Positions 17,127-26,818 are shown, numbered from the stretch's first letter. The stretch is DNA of 64,000 nt from an uncultured Kordia sp. (GCF_947496985.1 NZ_CANMEZ010000004.1:124001-188000); one strand, 5' to 3'. Made by a program: numbers and translations. The notes: a model not told the origin generated them from the sequence alone.

Positions 17127-17375
17127 ATGAAAAAAAAGAATCTAACAAGTTTATCACTTAACAAAAAATCAATCTCTAATTTAGGAAACAAAGATGCTGT
17201 TAAAGGAGGAATGAAAACTATTTCTTGTCAGCCAATAGGAATTTGTGGACCTCTTACAGATGATTGTGGAACGAATAATTGCGGAACACAAGTTGGATGT
17301 AACCAAACGAACTCTTGCCCTCAAACGGCTAATTGTTTTCCAAGTATTTCTTGTCAGCCAGTAGGTATTTGTTAA
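17127..17375 (+). CDS. Lanthipeptide-like Cys-rich precursor peptide (82 aa)
   Basis: A short peptide whose first ~30 residues (KKKNLTSLSLNKKSISNL, ending KGG) match the leader pattern of Bacteroidota class I lanthipeptide/GG-type natural-product precursors (LxLxKxxISxL). The rest, about 52 residues, is a presumed core with nine cysteines and many Thr, Ser, Asn and Gly. The motif SCQPxGIC occurs twice, near the start and at the very C-terminus. Family knowledge suggests Ser/Thr dehydration and Cys cyclisation, then cleavage after GG, but no LanB, LanC, radical-SAM enzyme, protease or exporter is present nearby. It has its own terminator. That it is a translated RiPP-type precursor is likely; the modification chemistry is inference. 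Confidence 0.8.
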   Translation: MKKKNLTSLSLNKKSISNLGNKDAVKGGMKTISCQPIGICGPLTDDCGTNNCGTQVGCNQTNSCPQTANCFPSISCQPVGIC

Positions 17376-17394
17376 GTAAATACTATGATATATG

Positions 17395-17420
17395 AAGCGA
17401 ACTTCGGTTCGCTTTTTTTG
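17395..17420 (+). terminator. Intrinsic terminator after the Cys-rich precursor
   Basis: AAGCGAAC (17395-17402), a TTCG tetraloop and GTTCGCTT (17407-17414) form a stable hairpin followed by seven or more T. Confidence 0.88.
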
Positions 17421-17646
17421 TGGAATCAAAACAAAAAGTATCTTATTTCCTTAAATAAAAATAGGTTAAAAACTACTAAAGATTTGTTCTTTTAAAAATT
17501 AACATTTAAACTGTAACAAAAGAGTTTTATAATAGACGTATCACGCATAAATTAATTAAATGTTAAAAAAATAAGGAATTATCATATCTTATATATAATA
17601 ATCATATTTTTAGCGTTTAAGTTACTATAAACTAATCAAAATTATA

Positions 17647-20622
17647 ATGAAAAGAATCAATCTGCTGCTGCTAATCGTTTGTACACTAGCGATTTTCAGT
17701 TGTAAACAAAAAGATGGTAGTTCTGATGCTGATGTCATCAAAATAGAACAACACAAAGATGCTAACGGTATATCATATGAAACCGTTACCAATGATCCAA
17801 CTGGATTGCGTTTATATACTTTAGACAATGGACTAAAAGTATATTTAAGTAAAAACAGTGAAGAGCCAAAAATTCAAACATATATTGCTGTAAGAGCTGG
17901 TTCTAATTATGATCCAAAAGAAGCTACAGGTTTAGCACACTATTTGGAACATATGGTATTTAAAGGTACAGATGAAATTGGAACAGTAGATTGGGAAAAG
18001 GAAAAAGAATACCTTAAACAAATATCTGATTTGTATGAACAACACAAAGCAGAAACTGATCCAGCTAAGAAAAATGAATTATACAAGAAAATTGACCAAG
18101 TATCTTTAGAGGCATCTAACTATAGTGTTGCTAATGAATATGATAAAATGTCAAGTTCTTTAGGAGCAACAGGTACAAATGCATATACATGGTTTGAGCA
18201 AACGGTTTATACTAACAAAATTCCAGCTAATGAATTAGATAAATGGTTAAAGTTAGAAAATGAACGTTTTGGTAAATTAGTATTACGTTTATTCCACACA
18301 GAATTAGAAGCGGTATTTGAAGAATTTAACAGAGGGCAAGATAATGACTTTAGAAAAAGTTATGCTGCAATGTTAGATGGTTTATTTCCAAATCACCCAT
18401 ACGGACAACAAACTACAATTGGTACAGGAGAGCATTTAAAAAACCCTTCAATGGTATCAATTCACAACTACTTTGACAAATACTATGTGCCAAATAATAT
18501 GGCAATGGTATTAGTTGGAGATTTTGACTTTGATGAAACAATCAAAAAAGTAAATGCTTCTTTCGGAACAATGGAGAAAAAAGAAGTTGTACATCCAACA
18601 TTACCAAAAGAAGAAGCAATCACTTCTCCTGTAGTAAAAGAAGTTTTTGGGCCAACGGCTGAAAACATTTCAATCGCTTTCCGTACAGATGGTGTAAACT
18701 CTGAAGATGAAAAATTTGTAACCTTAGCAGATATGATTCTTGCGAACGGAAATGCAGGTTTAATTGACTTAAACTTAAATCAAAAACAAGTTGTGCAAAA
18801 TGCAGGATGTTCTCCAACATTCTTAAATGACTACGGATACCACTCATTCACAGGATATCCAAAAGCAGGTCAATCACTTGATGAAGTAAAGAATTTGCTT
18901 TTAGAGCAAATTGAAAAACTTAAAAAAGGTGAATTTGACGAATGGATGATTGATGCTGTAATCAATGATTTAAAATTAAGTCAAACACAACAATACGAGA
19001 ATAGTTCAGCTTTAGCAGATGCATATGTTAATGCATTTATTCACCATGAAGATTGGGCTAAAAAAGTAAAATTCTTAGGAGAACTTAAAAAAATCTCAAA
19101 GCAAGAATTAGTAGACTTCGCAAACAAATTCTACAAAGATAATTATGTAGTAACGTACAAACGTAAAGGAGCTGATAACTCTATCGTAAAAGTTCAGAAC
19201 CCAGGAATTACGCCAGTAAAACTTAATAGAGATAAGAGTTCTGATTTCATAAAAGAATTCAATAAAATACAAGCTGAACCATTACAACCTAAGTTTGTAG
19301 ACTTCAAATCAGCTATCAAGGAAACTAAATTAGAAAACGGAATCAAAGTTTCATACATCGAAAATGAGAAGAATGATTTATTCGATATGAATATCATTTT
19401 TGACATGGGAAGAGATAATGACAAAAAACTTGGTTTAGGAGTTGGATACTTAGAATACTTAGGAACTGACAAATACTCAGCAGAAGAATTAAAGAAAGAA
19501 TTCTACAAATTAGGAATTAGCTACTATGTAAGCGCTGGTTCTGAAAAATCATATATTGGTTTAAATGGTTTAAAAGAAAATTTACCTAAAGGATTAGAGT
19601 TACTTTCTCACTTACTTGACAATGCAGTGCCAAATCAAGAAGCATATGACAAATATGTAGCGCAAATTATCAAAGGAAGACAAGATAACAAAACAAGAAA
19701 AGGTAGTATTTTACAAAGAGGATTAATGAGTTATGCTAAATATGGTGAAAACTCTCGTCTACGTAACATATACAGTAACTCTGACTTAGAGGCAATGAAT
19801 CCTCAAGAATTAGTTGATATCGTAAAAGATCTTAAAAACTTTGATCAGCGTATATTCTATTATGGTAAAGATGTTGATGCAGCTGTAGCAGCATTAAATA
19901 CAAACCATAAAGTTGCAGATGATTTAAAAGACTATCCTGCAGCAACAGATTACGTAGAACTTGAAACTGGAGGAAATGTATTCTTTGTTGATTATGATAT
20001 GGTACAAGCAGAAATGATGTTCTTAGCAAAAGGAAGCCCTTTTAAGCCAGAAAACATGGCCGCTTCTACATTATTCAATACTTACTTTGGAGCTGGATTA
20101 TCATCAATTGTATTCCAAGAAATTAGGGAATCTAAATCATTAGCATACTCTGCATATTCATTCTATAATCAAGCATCTGATAAAAACGATGCTAACTATG
20201 TAATGGCTTATATTGGAACACAAGCAAACAAAATGCCACAAGCAGTTGATGCAATGATGAACCTAATGAACGATATGCCTGAAGCTGAAGATCAATTCAA
20301 TGCAGCAAAAGAAGCTACACTTAAAAAACTTGCTGCACAACGTATCACGAAATCAAATATTTTTTGGACGTATGAAAGACTTCAAAAACAAGGAATTGAT
20401 TATGACCACAGAGAAGAAATGTACAAAGCAATTGAAAAAATGACACTTGCTGATTTAAAAGCATTCTTTAACGAAAATATCAAAGGAGAACAATACAACG
20501 TAATGGTGATTGGAAACAAGAAAGATGTTGACATGGATGCGTTATCAAAACTTGGTAAAATTCAAGAAATGGACATTGATTATCTTTTCAACTATGAAAA
20601 AGCAAAAGATATAAAACAATAA
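17647..20622 (+). CDS. M16 family zinc metallopeptidase, lipoprotein (991 aa)
   Basis: A second full-length M16 peptidase. The signal peptide ends in the lipobox LAIFSC (Cys19), predicting a lipid-anchored extracytoplasmic enzyme. The zinc motif HYLEH is at residues 98-102. A charged insertion (KEKEYLKQISDLYEQHKAE and following, ~115-160) interrupts the catalytic domain, which the homologue at 638 lacks. The C-terminal half contains the RESKSLAYSAYSFY substrate-binding pattern. It is monocistronic: a terminator lies upstream after the precursor peptide and another directly downstream. The proximity to a RiPP precursor is tempting, since M16-type proteins can process peptides, but there is no direct evidence. 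Confidence 0.92.
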   Translation: MKRINLLLLIVCTLAIFSCKQKDGSSDADVIKIEQHKDANGISYETVTNDPTGLRLYTLDNGLKVYLSKNSEEPKIQTYIAVRAGSNYDPKEATGLAHYLEHMVFKGTDEIGTVDWEKEKEYLKQISDLYEQHKAETDPAKKNELYKKIDQVSLEASNYSVANEYDKMSSSLGATGTNAYTWFEQTVYTNKIPANELDKWLKLENERFGKLVLRLFHTELEAVFEEFNRGQDNDFRKSYAAMLDGLFPNHPYGQQTTIGTGEHLKNPSMVSIHNYFDKYYVPNNMAMVLVGDFDFDETIKKVNASFGTMEKKEVVHPTLPKEEAITSPVVKEVFGPTAENISIAFRTDGVNSEDEKFVTLADMILANGNAGLIDLNLNQKQVVQNAGCSPTFLNDYGYHSFTGYPKAGQSLDEVKNLLLEQIEKLKKGEFDEWMIDAVINDLKLSQTQQYENSSALADAYVNAFIHHEDWAKKVKFLGELKKISKQELVDFANKFYKDNYVVTYKRKGADNSIVKVQNPGITPVKLNRDKSSDFIKEFNKIQAEPLQPKFVDFKSAIKETKLENGIKVSYIENEKNDLFDMNIIFDMGRDNDKKLGLGVGYLEYLGTDKYSAEELKKEFYKLGISYYVSAGSEKSYIGLNGLKENLPKGLELLSHLLDNAVPNQEAYDKYVAQIIKGRQDNKTRKGSILQRGLMSYAKYGENSRLRNIYSNSDLEAMNPQELVDIVKDLKNFDQRIFYYGKDVDAAVAALNTNHKVADDLKDYPAATDYVELETGGNVFFVDYDMVQAEMMFLAKGSPFKPENMAASTLFNTYFGAGLSSIVFQEIRESKSLAYSAYSFYNQASDKNDANYVMAYIGTQANKMPQAVDAMMNLMNDMPEAEDQFNAAKEATLKKLAAQRITKSNIFWTYERLQKQGIDYDHREEMYKAIEKMTLADLKAFFNENIKGEQYNVMVIGNKKDVDMDALSKLGKIQEMDIDYLFNYEKAKDIKQ

Positions 20623-20629
20623 AAAAGAT

Positions 20630-20658
20630 AAGCGCTTCGAAAGAAGCGCTTTTTTTAT
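20630..20658 (+). terminator. Intrinsic terminator after the M16 peptidase
   Basis: AAGCGCTTC (20630-20638), GAAA loop, GAAGCGCTT (20643-20651), then a T-run. Confidence 0.88.
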
Positions 20659-20690
20659 GTCAATATCTTTCTATCTAGCACTAAAAAAAT

Positions 20691-20698
20691 TATATTTG
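20691..20698 (+). promoter_or_regulatory. Possible promoter -7 box upstream of fabG
   Basis: TATATTTG matches TAnnTTTG. It lies ~150 bases before the fabG ATG, so a long leader would result. I see no conserved structure in that leader. Confidence 0.45.
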
Positions 20699-20851
20699 AA
20701 GTATAAACACAAAGTTGTTTTTATAATAACTGTGTAAACGACTAAAAATAACAAACCATTCTAAAAATATGTGGCTATGAATAATAGCTATTATATAGAA
20801 TCAATTATGTGAATGTTACATATAATTGAGAAAAGACATAAAAACAAACAC

Positions 20852-21598
20852 ATGAAATTACTAGAAGGCAAAACAGCCATCATTACAGGTGCAAGTAGAG
20901 GAATAGGAAAAGGAATAGCGCAAGTATTTGCAGCTCATGGGGCAAACGTAGCATTTACATACAGTTCATCAGTAGATGCTGCAAACGAGTTAGAAAAAGA
21001 ATTAAATGCTTTAGGTGTAAAAGCTAAAGGATACCAAAGTAATGCTGCAGATTTTCAACAATCACAAGATTTAGCAGCAGAAGTATTAAAAGAATTTGGT
21101 TCTATAGATGTCTTGATCAACAATGCTGGAATTACAAAAGATAACCTATTAATGCGTATCTCGGAAGAAGACTTCGACAAAGTAATAGAAGTAAATCTGA
21201 AATCTGTATTCAACATGACAAAAGCGGTACAACGTACCATGTTAAAGCAACGTAAAGGTTCAATTATAAACATGAGTTCTGTTGTTGGTGTTAAAGGAAA
21301 TGCTGGACAAACTAACTATGCGGCTTCAAAAGCAGGAATCATTGGATTCTCAAAATCAGTTGCTTTAGAATTAGGCTCAAGAAACATTCGTAGTAATGTA
21401 ATTGCACCAGGTTTTATTGAAACTGAAATGACTGGAAAATTAGCAGAAGATGTTGTAAAAAGCTGGAGAGAAGCAATTCCATTAAAAAGAGGAGGATCAC
21501 CAGAAGATGTAGCAAATGTATGTGTATTTCTTGCAAGCGATATGTCAGCATATATTACAGGGCAAGTCCTCAATGTTGACGGTGGAATGTTAACATAA
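20852..21598 (+). CDS. fabG: 3-oxoacyl-ACP reductase FabG (248 aa)
   Basis: A classical short-chain dehydrogenase. It has the NADPH-binding TGASRGIGKGIA, the NNAG motif, the catalytic Ser in SSVVG, and YAASKAG with the catalytic Tyr and Lys. It ends with the FabG signature GQVLNVDGGM. It reduces 3-oxoacyl-ACP in fatty-acid elongation. I chose the ATG at 20852 (MKLLEGKTAIIT), which is the family start; an upstream in-frame ATG would add an atypical lysine-rich 13 residues. A secreted hypothetical gene follows 22 bases later. Confidence 0.95.
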   Translation: MKLLEGKTAIITGASRGIGKGIAQVFAAHGANVAFTYSSSVDAANELEKELNALGVKAKGYQSNAADFQQSQDLAAEVLKEFGSIDVLINNAGITKDNLLMRISEEDFDKVIEVNLKSVFNMTKAVQRTMLKQRKGSIINMSSVVGVKGNAGQTNYAASKAGIIGFSKSVALELGSRNIRSNVIAPGFIETEMTGKLAEDVVKSWREAIPLKRGGSPEDVANVCVFLASDMSAYITGQVLNVDGGMLT

Positions 21599-21620
21599 AA
21601 CCCACTAATAAAAATCACAT

Positions 21621-22163
21621 ATGAAGAAAACGTTTTTAGTATTAACAGTACTATTTCTGTCATTCAGTACTGTAGATGCACAAGATTGGACAAAATATAA
21701 ATCGGAAGATTTAGCTTTTGTAGCCACGTTTCCAAAAGAACCGAAACGAACAGTACAAAAAGTAAATACAGCTGTTGGAGAATTAGATATGCACATGATT
21801 ATGCATGCGCCAGTTGAAGGAGACGACAATGCCATATATTCAATAATTCGTTCAGATTATCCAGAAGCTCAATTTAAAGACGCAGATGATGATTATAATA
21901 GTGGCGTATTAGATGGTGCTGTTGAAGGCGCTGTTAAAAATGTGCAAGGAAAGCTTGTATATGACAATAAAGTCAAATTCAATGGGTATCCAGGAAGAAG
22001 TATCAAAATTAAAATGCAAGATGGATTTATTTATATCAATGCATATTTAGTTGAAAACCCTATGTTCATTACACAAGTAATTTGCTTAACAGACAAAGAT
22101 AAAAACGCTAGTATTCAACGTTTTTTAAACTCTTTTGAAATCATTAAAACAAAACAAAACTAA
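21621..22163 (+). CDS. Secreted hypothetical protein (180 aa)
   Basis: An N-terminal Sec signal peptide (KKTFLVLTVLFLSF, cleavage near VDA-QD) is followed by a soluble domain of ~160 residues. It opens with DWTKYKSEDLAFVATFP and ends QRFLNSFEIIK. This layout, 'FxxxFPxEP' at the start and a C-terminal 'RFLxSF' helix, is common to small periplasmic proteins of unknown role in Bacteroidota. No catalytic motif is seen. It is in a probable run fabG-this gene-VWA-like gene with gaps of 22 and 3 bases. Function unknown. Confidence 0.82.
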   Translation: MKKTFLVLTVLFLSFSTVDAQDWTKYKSEDLAFVATFPKEPKRTVQKVNTAVGELDMHMIMHAPVEGDDNAIYSIIRSDYPEAQFKDADDDYNSGVLDGAVEGAVKNVQGKLVYDNKVKFNGYPGRSIKIKMQDGFIYINAYLVENPMFITQVICLTDKDKNASIQRFLNSFEIIKTKQN

Positions 22164-22166
22164 CGA

Positions 22167-24203
22167 TTGCAAACAGTAACGATAGTATATATCAGTATAG
22201 CAGTAATATTTTCAGCACTTGTAGCGCTGTTTCATTATTACTACAAAACGAAAAAACGCACTAAAAAATTAGTGTTTTTTTCGTTTTTGAGATTCTTAAG
22301 TGTATTTTCATTATTACTCTTAATCATCAACCCAAAATTTAAACAAAAAAGTTATTTCGCGGAAAAGCCAAACTTAACAATTGCGGTTGATAATTCTTCA
22401 TCAATTACTGAATTAGGATACGATGCTAAAGTCTTAGAAGTGTTGAATTCATTAAGAAATTCAAAAGAACTTCAAAACAAGTTTGAAATTGACACCTATA
22501 CATTTTCAAACAAATTAATTGAAAATGATTCTATTAATTTTGATGGACAACAAACGAATATAGGCAAAGCTTTAGTAGATGTAAACAAGCTCTATAAAGA
22601 TGTAATTGCACCTACAATTCTAATTACGGATGGAAACCAAACCTATGGAAATGATTATCAATTTCTTTCCTCAAAAATAAAACAACCTATTTTCCCTATC
22701 ATAGTAGGAGACACCATAACATATGTTGATTTAAAAATTAATCAGCTTAACGCGAATAAATATGCGTATCTAAAAAATAAATTTCCAGTAGAAATAATTG
22801 CAACCTATACTGGAAACGAAACGGTTCAAACGAATTTGGTGCTTTCTTCCAATGGAAAGCGTTTGGCGAGTAAAGAACTAACGTTTTCTCCAACGGACAA
22901 TTCACAAGTTGTCAATCTTAATATAGCAGCTTCAAAAATTGGTGTACAAACATTACAAGCTACATTAATTCCTTTAAATACAGAAAAAAACAAACAAAAT
23001 AACATACGATACTTTGCCGTTGAAGTTATTGATCAGAAAGTGAAAATCGCACTGATTTCAGATGTCATTCATCCAGATTTGGGCGCATTGAAAAAAAGCT
23101 TGGAAAGCAATGAATTGCGTAGTGTTGATATTTTAAAATCGAATGAAGCTTCAAGTAAACTAAATGATTATCAATTAGTTATTTTCTATCAGCCAACACG
23201 AAAATTTCAACAAGTATTTGAAACAAGTGAGCAATTACAAAAAAATACACTTACAATAACTGGTACACAAACGGATTGGAATTTCTTAAATGATATCCAA
23301 ACAAGTTTTAAAAAAGAAGAACTTTCAGAAACTGAAGAAGTTCAAGGACGTTTAAACACAAACTATAGTAATTTTTTAATAGATAATATTGACTTTTCAG
23401 AATATCCACCACTAGAAAATGCTTTTGGTGAAGTAGAGTTCAACGTTGCACATGAAATTATATTATCACAATTAATATCTGGTGTTTCTACTGATGGTGC
23501 TTTATTAGCAACTTATTCAGTAGATAATAAACGTGCAGCGATCTTAGCTGGTGAAAACATTTGGAAGTGGCGCGCACATAGTTTTTTAGCACAAGAAAAC
23601 TTTATTGAATTTGATACATTTTTAGGAAAACTGATTCAATATTTAGCATCCAACAAAAAACGTGAACGGTTAACTCTTGGATATGAATCATTCTATTATG
23701 GAAATAGAGAAATTCAACTAACGGCACAATATTTCAATCCTTCGTACGAATTTGACGCCAATGCGAACTTAACGGCAATCATTAAAAATACAGATACTGA
23801 AACCACTACGACATACCCAATGTTATTAAGTGCTGGTTTTTATACAGTTGACTTAAACAGTTTGCCGTCAGGATCGTATGATTTTACAGTGAGAGCAGAA
23901 GGGAAGAATATTCGAAAATCGGGAAGTTTCAAAATATTAGAATTTGACATTGAAAAACAATTCTTAAATGCTGATACCATACGATTGCAAGCCATTGCAG
24001 ATAAATCAAATGGAAAAACATTTCATGTAAATAATAATACAGCACAATTAATTTCTACCTTACTAAGTGATCAGCGTTTTAAAACTATTGAGAAAAGTAA
24101 CGAAAAGGTCGTATCTTTGATAGATTGGAAATACTTGCTCGCATTCATTACAATTTGCCTCGCGTTGGAGTGGTTTTCAAGAAAATATAACGGACTTATT
24201 TAA
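22167..24203 (+). CDS. VWA-like membrane protein (678 aa)
   Basis: Two hydrophobic helices at the N-terminus (residues ~5-25 and ~38-52) precede a von Willebrand A-like domain. Its MIDAS-type motif is DNSSSI (residue ~75), and ILITDGNQTYG is a second metal-site strand. Further beta-rich regions follow, and a last transmembrane helix lies close to the C-terminus (LLAFITICLALEWF). The layout resembles Bacteroidota 'VWA domain-containing' envelope proteins with N- and C-terminal anchors. The start is TTG at 22167, 3 bases after the preceding stop, suggesting coupling; no earlier ATG is possible. The ligand and function are unknown. Confidence 0.82.
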   Translation: MQTVTIVYISIAVIFSALVALFHYYYKTKKRTKKLVFFSFLRFLSVFSLLLLIINPKFKQKSYFAEKPNLTIAVDNSSSITELGYDAKVLEVLNSLRNSKELQNKFEIDTYTFSNKLIENDSINFDGQQTNIGKALVDVNKLYKDVIAPTILITDGNQTYGNDYQFLSSKIKQPIFPIIVGDTITYVDLKINQLNANKYAYLKNKFPVEIIATYTGNETVQTNLVLSSNGKRLASKELTFSPTDNSQVVNLNIAASKIGVQTLQATLIPLNTEKNKQNNIRYFAVEVIDQKVKIALISDVIHPDLGALKKSLESNELRSVDILKSNEASSKLNDYQLVIFYQPTRKFQQVFETSEQLQKNTLTITGTQTDWNFLNDIQTSFKKEELSETEEVQGRLNTNYSNFLIDNIDFSEYPPLENAFGEVEFNVAHEIILSQLISGVSTDGALLATYSVDNKRAAILAGENIWKWRAHSFLAQENFIEFDTFLGKLIQYLASNKKRERLTLGYESFYYGNREIQLTAQYFNPSYEFDANANLTAIIKNTDTETTTTYPMLLSAGFYTVDLNSLPSGSYDFTVRAEGKNIRKSGSFKILEFDIEKQFLNADTIRLQAIADKSNGKTFHVNNNTAQLISTLLSDQRFKTIEKSNEKVVSLIDWKYLLAFITICLALEWFSRKYNGLI

Positions 24204-24232
24204 TAAAAGAACATAAAAAACAAAGAAACAAG

Positions 24233-25048
24233 ATGGATAAAGTACCTAAAATTGGAATACCGTTGCTAGTTATAGCATTAATAGCAATAATTGTTGTAGT
24301 GAAATCTTCAGTAACAATTGATGCAGGACATGCAGGTGTATTATATGAAACATTAGGAAATGGAGTTGATTCTGACGAAGATGCTTTAGGCCCAGGATTT
24401 CATTTAATTGCACCTTGGAACAAAGTTATTGATTATGAAACACGTTTACAGGAAGTCCCTGAAGCGATGTCTGTATTATCTTCTAATGGATTAGATATAA
24501 AATTGGATGCATCTGTTCAATATATGCCTGATGTTGCTAATTTGGGAAGATTACACAATGAAAAAGGAGAAAGTTACTTAAGAAGTGTATTGCAACCTGC
24601 TGTTCGAAGTGCGGCACGTAGTGTAGTTGGACGTTATACTCCAGAACAATTATACTCTAGTAAACGTGATGCAATTCAACAAGAAATCTTTGAAGAAACA
24701 AAGAAAATAGTTGATGAGCAGTATATTATTTTAGAAAGAGTTTTAATTAGAGATGTTACTTTACCACCAACAATTAAACAAGCAATTGAACGTAAACTAA
24801 AGCAAGAACAAGAATCTTTAGAATATGAATTTAGATTAGTTACTGCACAGAAAGAAGCAGAGAAAGTACGTATTGAAGCACAAGGTAAAGCAGATGCAAA
24901 CAAAATTTTAAGTGCATCATTAACGGATAAAATTCTACAAGACAAAGGAATAGAAGCAACTATAAAACTGTCAGAATCACCAAACAGTAAAGTAATTGTA
25001 ATTGGTTCAGGAGATAGCGGAATGCCATTAATTCTTGGAAATCAATAA
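24233..25048 (+). CDS. SPFH/prohibitin family protein (271 aa)
   Basis: An N-terminal membrane helix (IPLLVIALIAIIVVV) is followed by an SPFH domain with the prohibitin-like blocks DAGHAGVLYETLG, GPGFHLIAPWN and QYMPDVANLGRLH. A long charged coiled coil (residues ~180-235, rich in KEAEKVRIEAQGKADANK) completes the protein. Such proteins form large membrane-associated rings or scaffolds that affect proteolysis and membrane microdomains. It is co-oriented with the VWA-like gene (29-base gap) and followed by a near-perfect terminator. It is shorter than HflK but typical of prohibitin-like proteins. Confidence 0.9.
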   Translation: MDKVPKIGIPLLVIALIAIIVVVKSSVTIDAGHAGVLYETLGNGVDSDEDALGPGFHLIAPWNKVIDYETRLQEVPEAMSVLSSNGLDIKLDASVQYMPDVANLGRLHNEKGESYLRSVLQPAVRSAARSVVGRYTPEQLYSSKRDAIQQEIFEETKKIVDEQYIILERVLIRDVTLPPTIKQAIERKLKQEQESLEYEFRLVTAQKEAEKVRIEAQGKADANKILSASLTDKILQDKGIEATIKLSESPNSKVIVIGSGDSGMPLILGNQ

Positions 25049-25066
25049 AAATCAAATCATGCATAT

Positions 25067-25100
25067 AAAAAAAGGGAAACAATATTGTTTCCCTTTTTTT
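25067..25100 (+). terminator. Intrinsic terminator after the SPFH gene
   Basis: A 17-bp perfect palindrome, A-run/GGGAAACAAT joined to its complement with a T-run, is centred at 25083/25084. It can serve in both directions. Confidence 0.9.
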
Positions 25101-25175
25101 ATATCAATCATTGAGTAAATTCAAAACTTATCGACTAAGCATAGTTGAAGCTCGGTTATTGAGCGTAAGTCGAAA

Positions 25176-25739
25176 TCAAGTCTCAGAACTCAAACGTTTA
25201 CTAAAATCAGTATTTCCAGCTTTTTTCAATACTGCTGCCTGACCTTTCCAATCATCACGTTCAATACGTCCTGGGAAAAAAGAAATCAATTCGGTTACAG
25301 TTTGCATGTCTTCTGGTGTAAACTTACTAATTTGATCAAAAGTGTAAATTCCAATCGTATTCAATTTCTCTTCAATGAAAGGACCAACACCTTTAATACG
25401 TTTCAAATCATCTTTCTGAGAAGCATCGGCAACGCCAAAGCTTTCAAAGTTCAAAGGCGAATTTTCAGTATCTATACTAGTATCTCCTTCAGAACCAACT
25501 GCTTTTCCAGAACGTTCACGCGTTTTTACAGCACGGACACCTTCAGAAGGAGCGTAATTTGTATTAATAATTTCAGCTTTTTTAGATTCGCATTCTTCAA
25601 GTAATTTTACATACTTACGTTTTGTCTTGCGTTTGGCAAAAAACCATCCTATCAGAAAGCATCCAAATCCAAGTATGAAAACGACAAAATATTCCCAACT
25701 AGTAACAGGAGTGAGGTTTTGTAAAAATAAAAGTGACAT
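25176..25739 (-). CDS. Membrane-anchored protein with helix-hairpin-helix-type C-terminal domain (187 aa)
   Basis: One hydrophobic helix near the N-terminus (YFVVFILGFGCFLIGWFF) is followed by a basic stretch and an acidic, low-complexity linker (~50-105). The C-terminal domain of ~75 residues reads LKRIKGVGPFIEEKLN, GIYTFDQISKF and FFPGRIERDDW. This is the 'DDLKRIKGVGPxxEKxLN' module found in many Bacteroidota proteins, related to HhH and L21-type DNA/RNA-binding helices. A role in nucleic-acid or protein binding near the membrane is inference only. The OmpA gene lies upstream on the same strand with a 56-base gap. Confidence 0.8.
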   Translation of the reverse strand: MSLLFLQNLTPVTSWEYFVVFILGFGCFLIGWFFAKRKTKRKYVKLLEECESKKAEIINTNYAPSEGVRAVKTRERSGKAVGSEGDTSIDTENSPLNFESFGVADASQKDDLKRIKGVGPFIEEKLNTIGIYTFDQISKFTPEDMQTVTELISFFPGRIERDDWKGQAAVLKKAGNTDFSKRLSSET

Positions 25740-25795
25740 ATGGTTAATCAGTTGTGTTAGTTAGTATTGGTTTGTAGGGTTTGAGTTATTTATAA

Positions 25796-26629
25796 TTAAT
25801 TATCTGTAACATTAATTTCAATTCGTCTATTCAATCGTTGTCCTTCTCTAGTATTTGGTGCTATCGGAGCTGTTTCTCCTTTAGAAGTAATCCTTAATCT
25901 AGAAGCATCAATATCTTGTGCAATAAAATAATCCATCACACTTTTAGCACGTTGTTTTCCAAACCACATATTCGCTTCAGCTTCTCCATTACTATCAGTA
26001 TGACCAATAATTTCAACATGTTTCGTAGGATGTTTAACTAAAAAACTTTTCAATTCTTGCGCATATGCTTTCAATGTATTATCTGGTTTAAAGGTCTTAG
26101 AACCAAATCCAGCATACAAAATTTTAGACGCAATTCCTTTATCAATTGCTTGTATACGTTCATCTGACATTGTTTGATATTCATAAGCAAAACCATTCAC
26201 ATATGTGTCATTTTCAAATGTAATATCACTTTGTTTTGTTTGAAAAATAACACGATCTGTATTAATTCCAAAATCAGCCAATTTTTTCTTTACAGATTCA
26301 CTTCGTGAAAGTGCAATAGTTCCATTTTCTGCTTTACTAAAAAAGGAAGTAATCACTAATTCTTCTTTCTGATGCTTATTTAAATAATCAAAATATGTCT
26401 GTAAAGGATTGGACGTGCTGTCTATAATCGACACAATATCCATATTTTTCTGAATAGAAAAAGGTAAAAAAGTAAGTGGTTTTTCTACAGGTTTTGGCGC
26501 AATAACTTTGGGTTCTTCAACTACAACCATAGTGTCTTCACATAAATTCTTTACTTTACATTCATAGTACTGAAAACCAAAGTAAAACCATGTGCAAAAC
26601 AGGACAAAGGCAATAAAAAAATGTTTCAT
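25796..26629 (-). CDS. OmpA family peptidoglycan-binding protein (277 aa)
   Basis: An N-terminal hydrophobic segment (FFIAFVLFCTWFYFGF) acts as signal or anchor. The C-terminal OmpA-like domain (residues ~165-275) has the diaminopimelate-binding pattern EIIGHTDSNGEAEAN and the closing RLNRRIEINV. A region at ~60-150 has degenerate OmpA-like features (LSRSESVKKKLADFGI), so the protein may contain two such domains, one degraded. It probably links the envelope to peptidoglycan. It is transcribed away from the his operon, which starts ~190 bases upstream on the opposite strand. Confidence 0.88.
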   Translation of the reverse strand: MKHFFIAFVLFCTWFYFGFQYYECKVKNLCEDTMVVVEEPKVIAPKPVEKPLTFLPFSIQKNMDIVSIIDSTSNPLQTYFDYLNKHQKEELVITSFFSKAENGTIALSRSESVKKKLADFGINTDRVIFQTKQSDITFENDTYVNGFAYEYQTMSDERIQAIDKGIASKILYAGFGSKTFKPDNTLKAYAQELKSFLVKHPTKHVEIIGHTDSNGEAEANMWFGKQRAKSVMDYFIAQDIDASRLRITSKGETAPIAPNTREGQRLNRRIEINVTDN

Positions 26630-26768
26630 AGAGTGGGCTGGCTAATAACGCTTCTAAAAATAGGAATTCATTTTCGATATCACAATCTAAAAAAATAAAA
26701 ATACAGTAATTCGTATCATATTTTCGATAAACGGCAATCATTGGACAAAAAAATATTTATATAAATAG

Positions 26769-26800
26769 TTGCAGACAATAAAAATTATTAATTACATTTG
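26769..26800 (+). promoter_or_regulatory. Promoter of the his operon
   Basis: TTG at 26769-26771 and TACATTTG at 26793-26800, with 21 bases between, match the Bacteroidota -33/-7 consensus. The predicted start of transcription is ~14 bases before the hisL ATG. Confidence 0.75.
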
Positions 26801-26818
26801 CATCAAATAAAACAACAA

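Noticed and set aside
17127-20622. A full lanthipeptide biosynthetic cluster
   Set aside because: The neighbours are an M16 peptidase with its own terminators and fabG; there is no LanB, LanC, transporter or radical-SAM gene.
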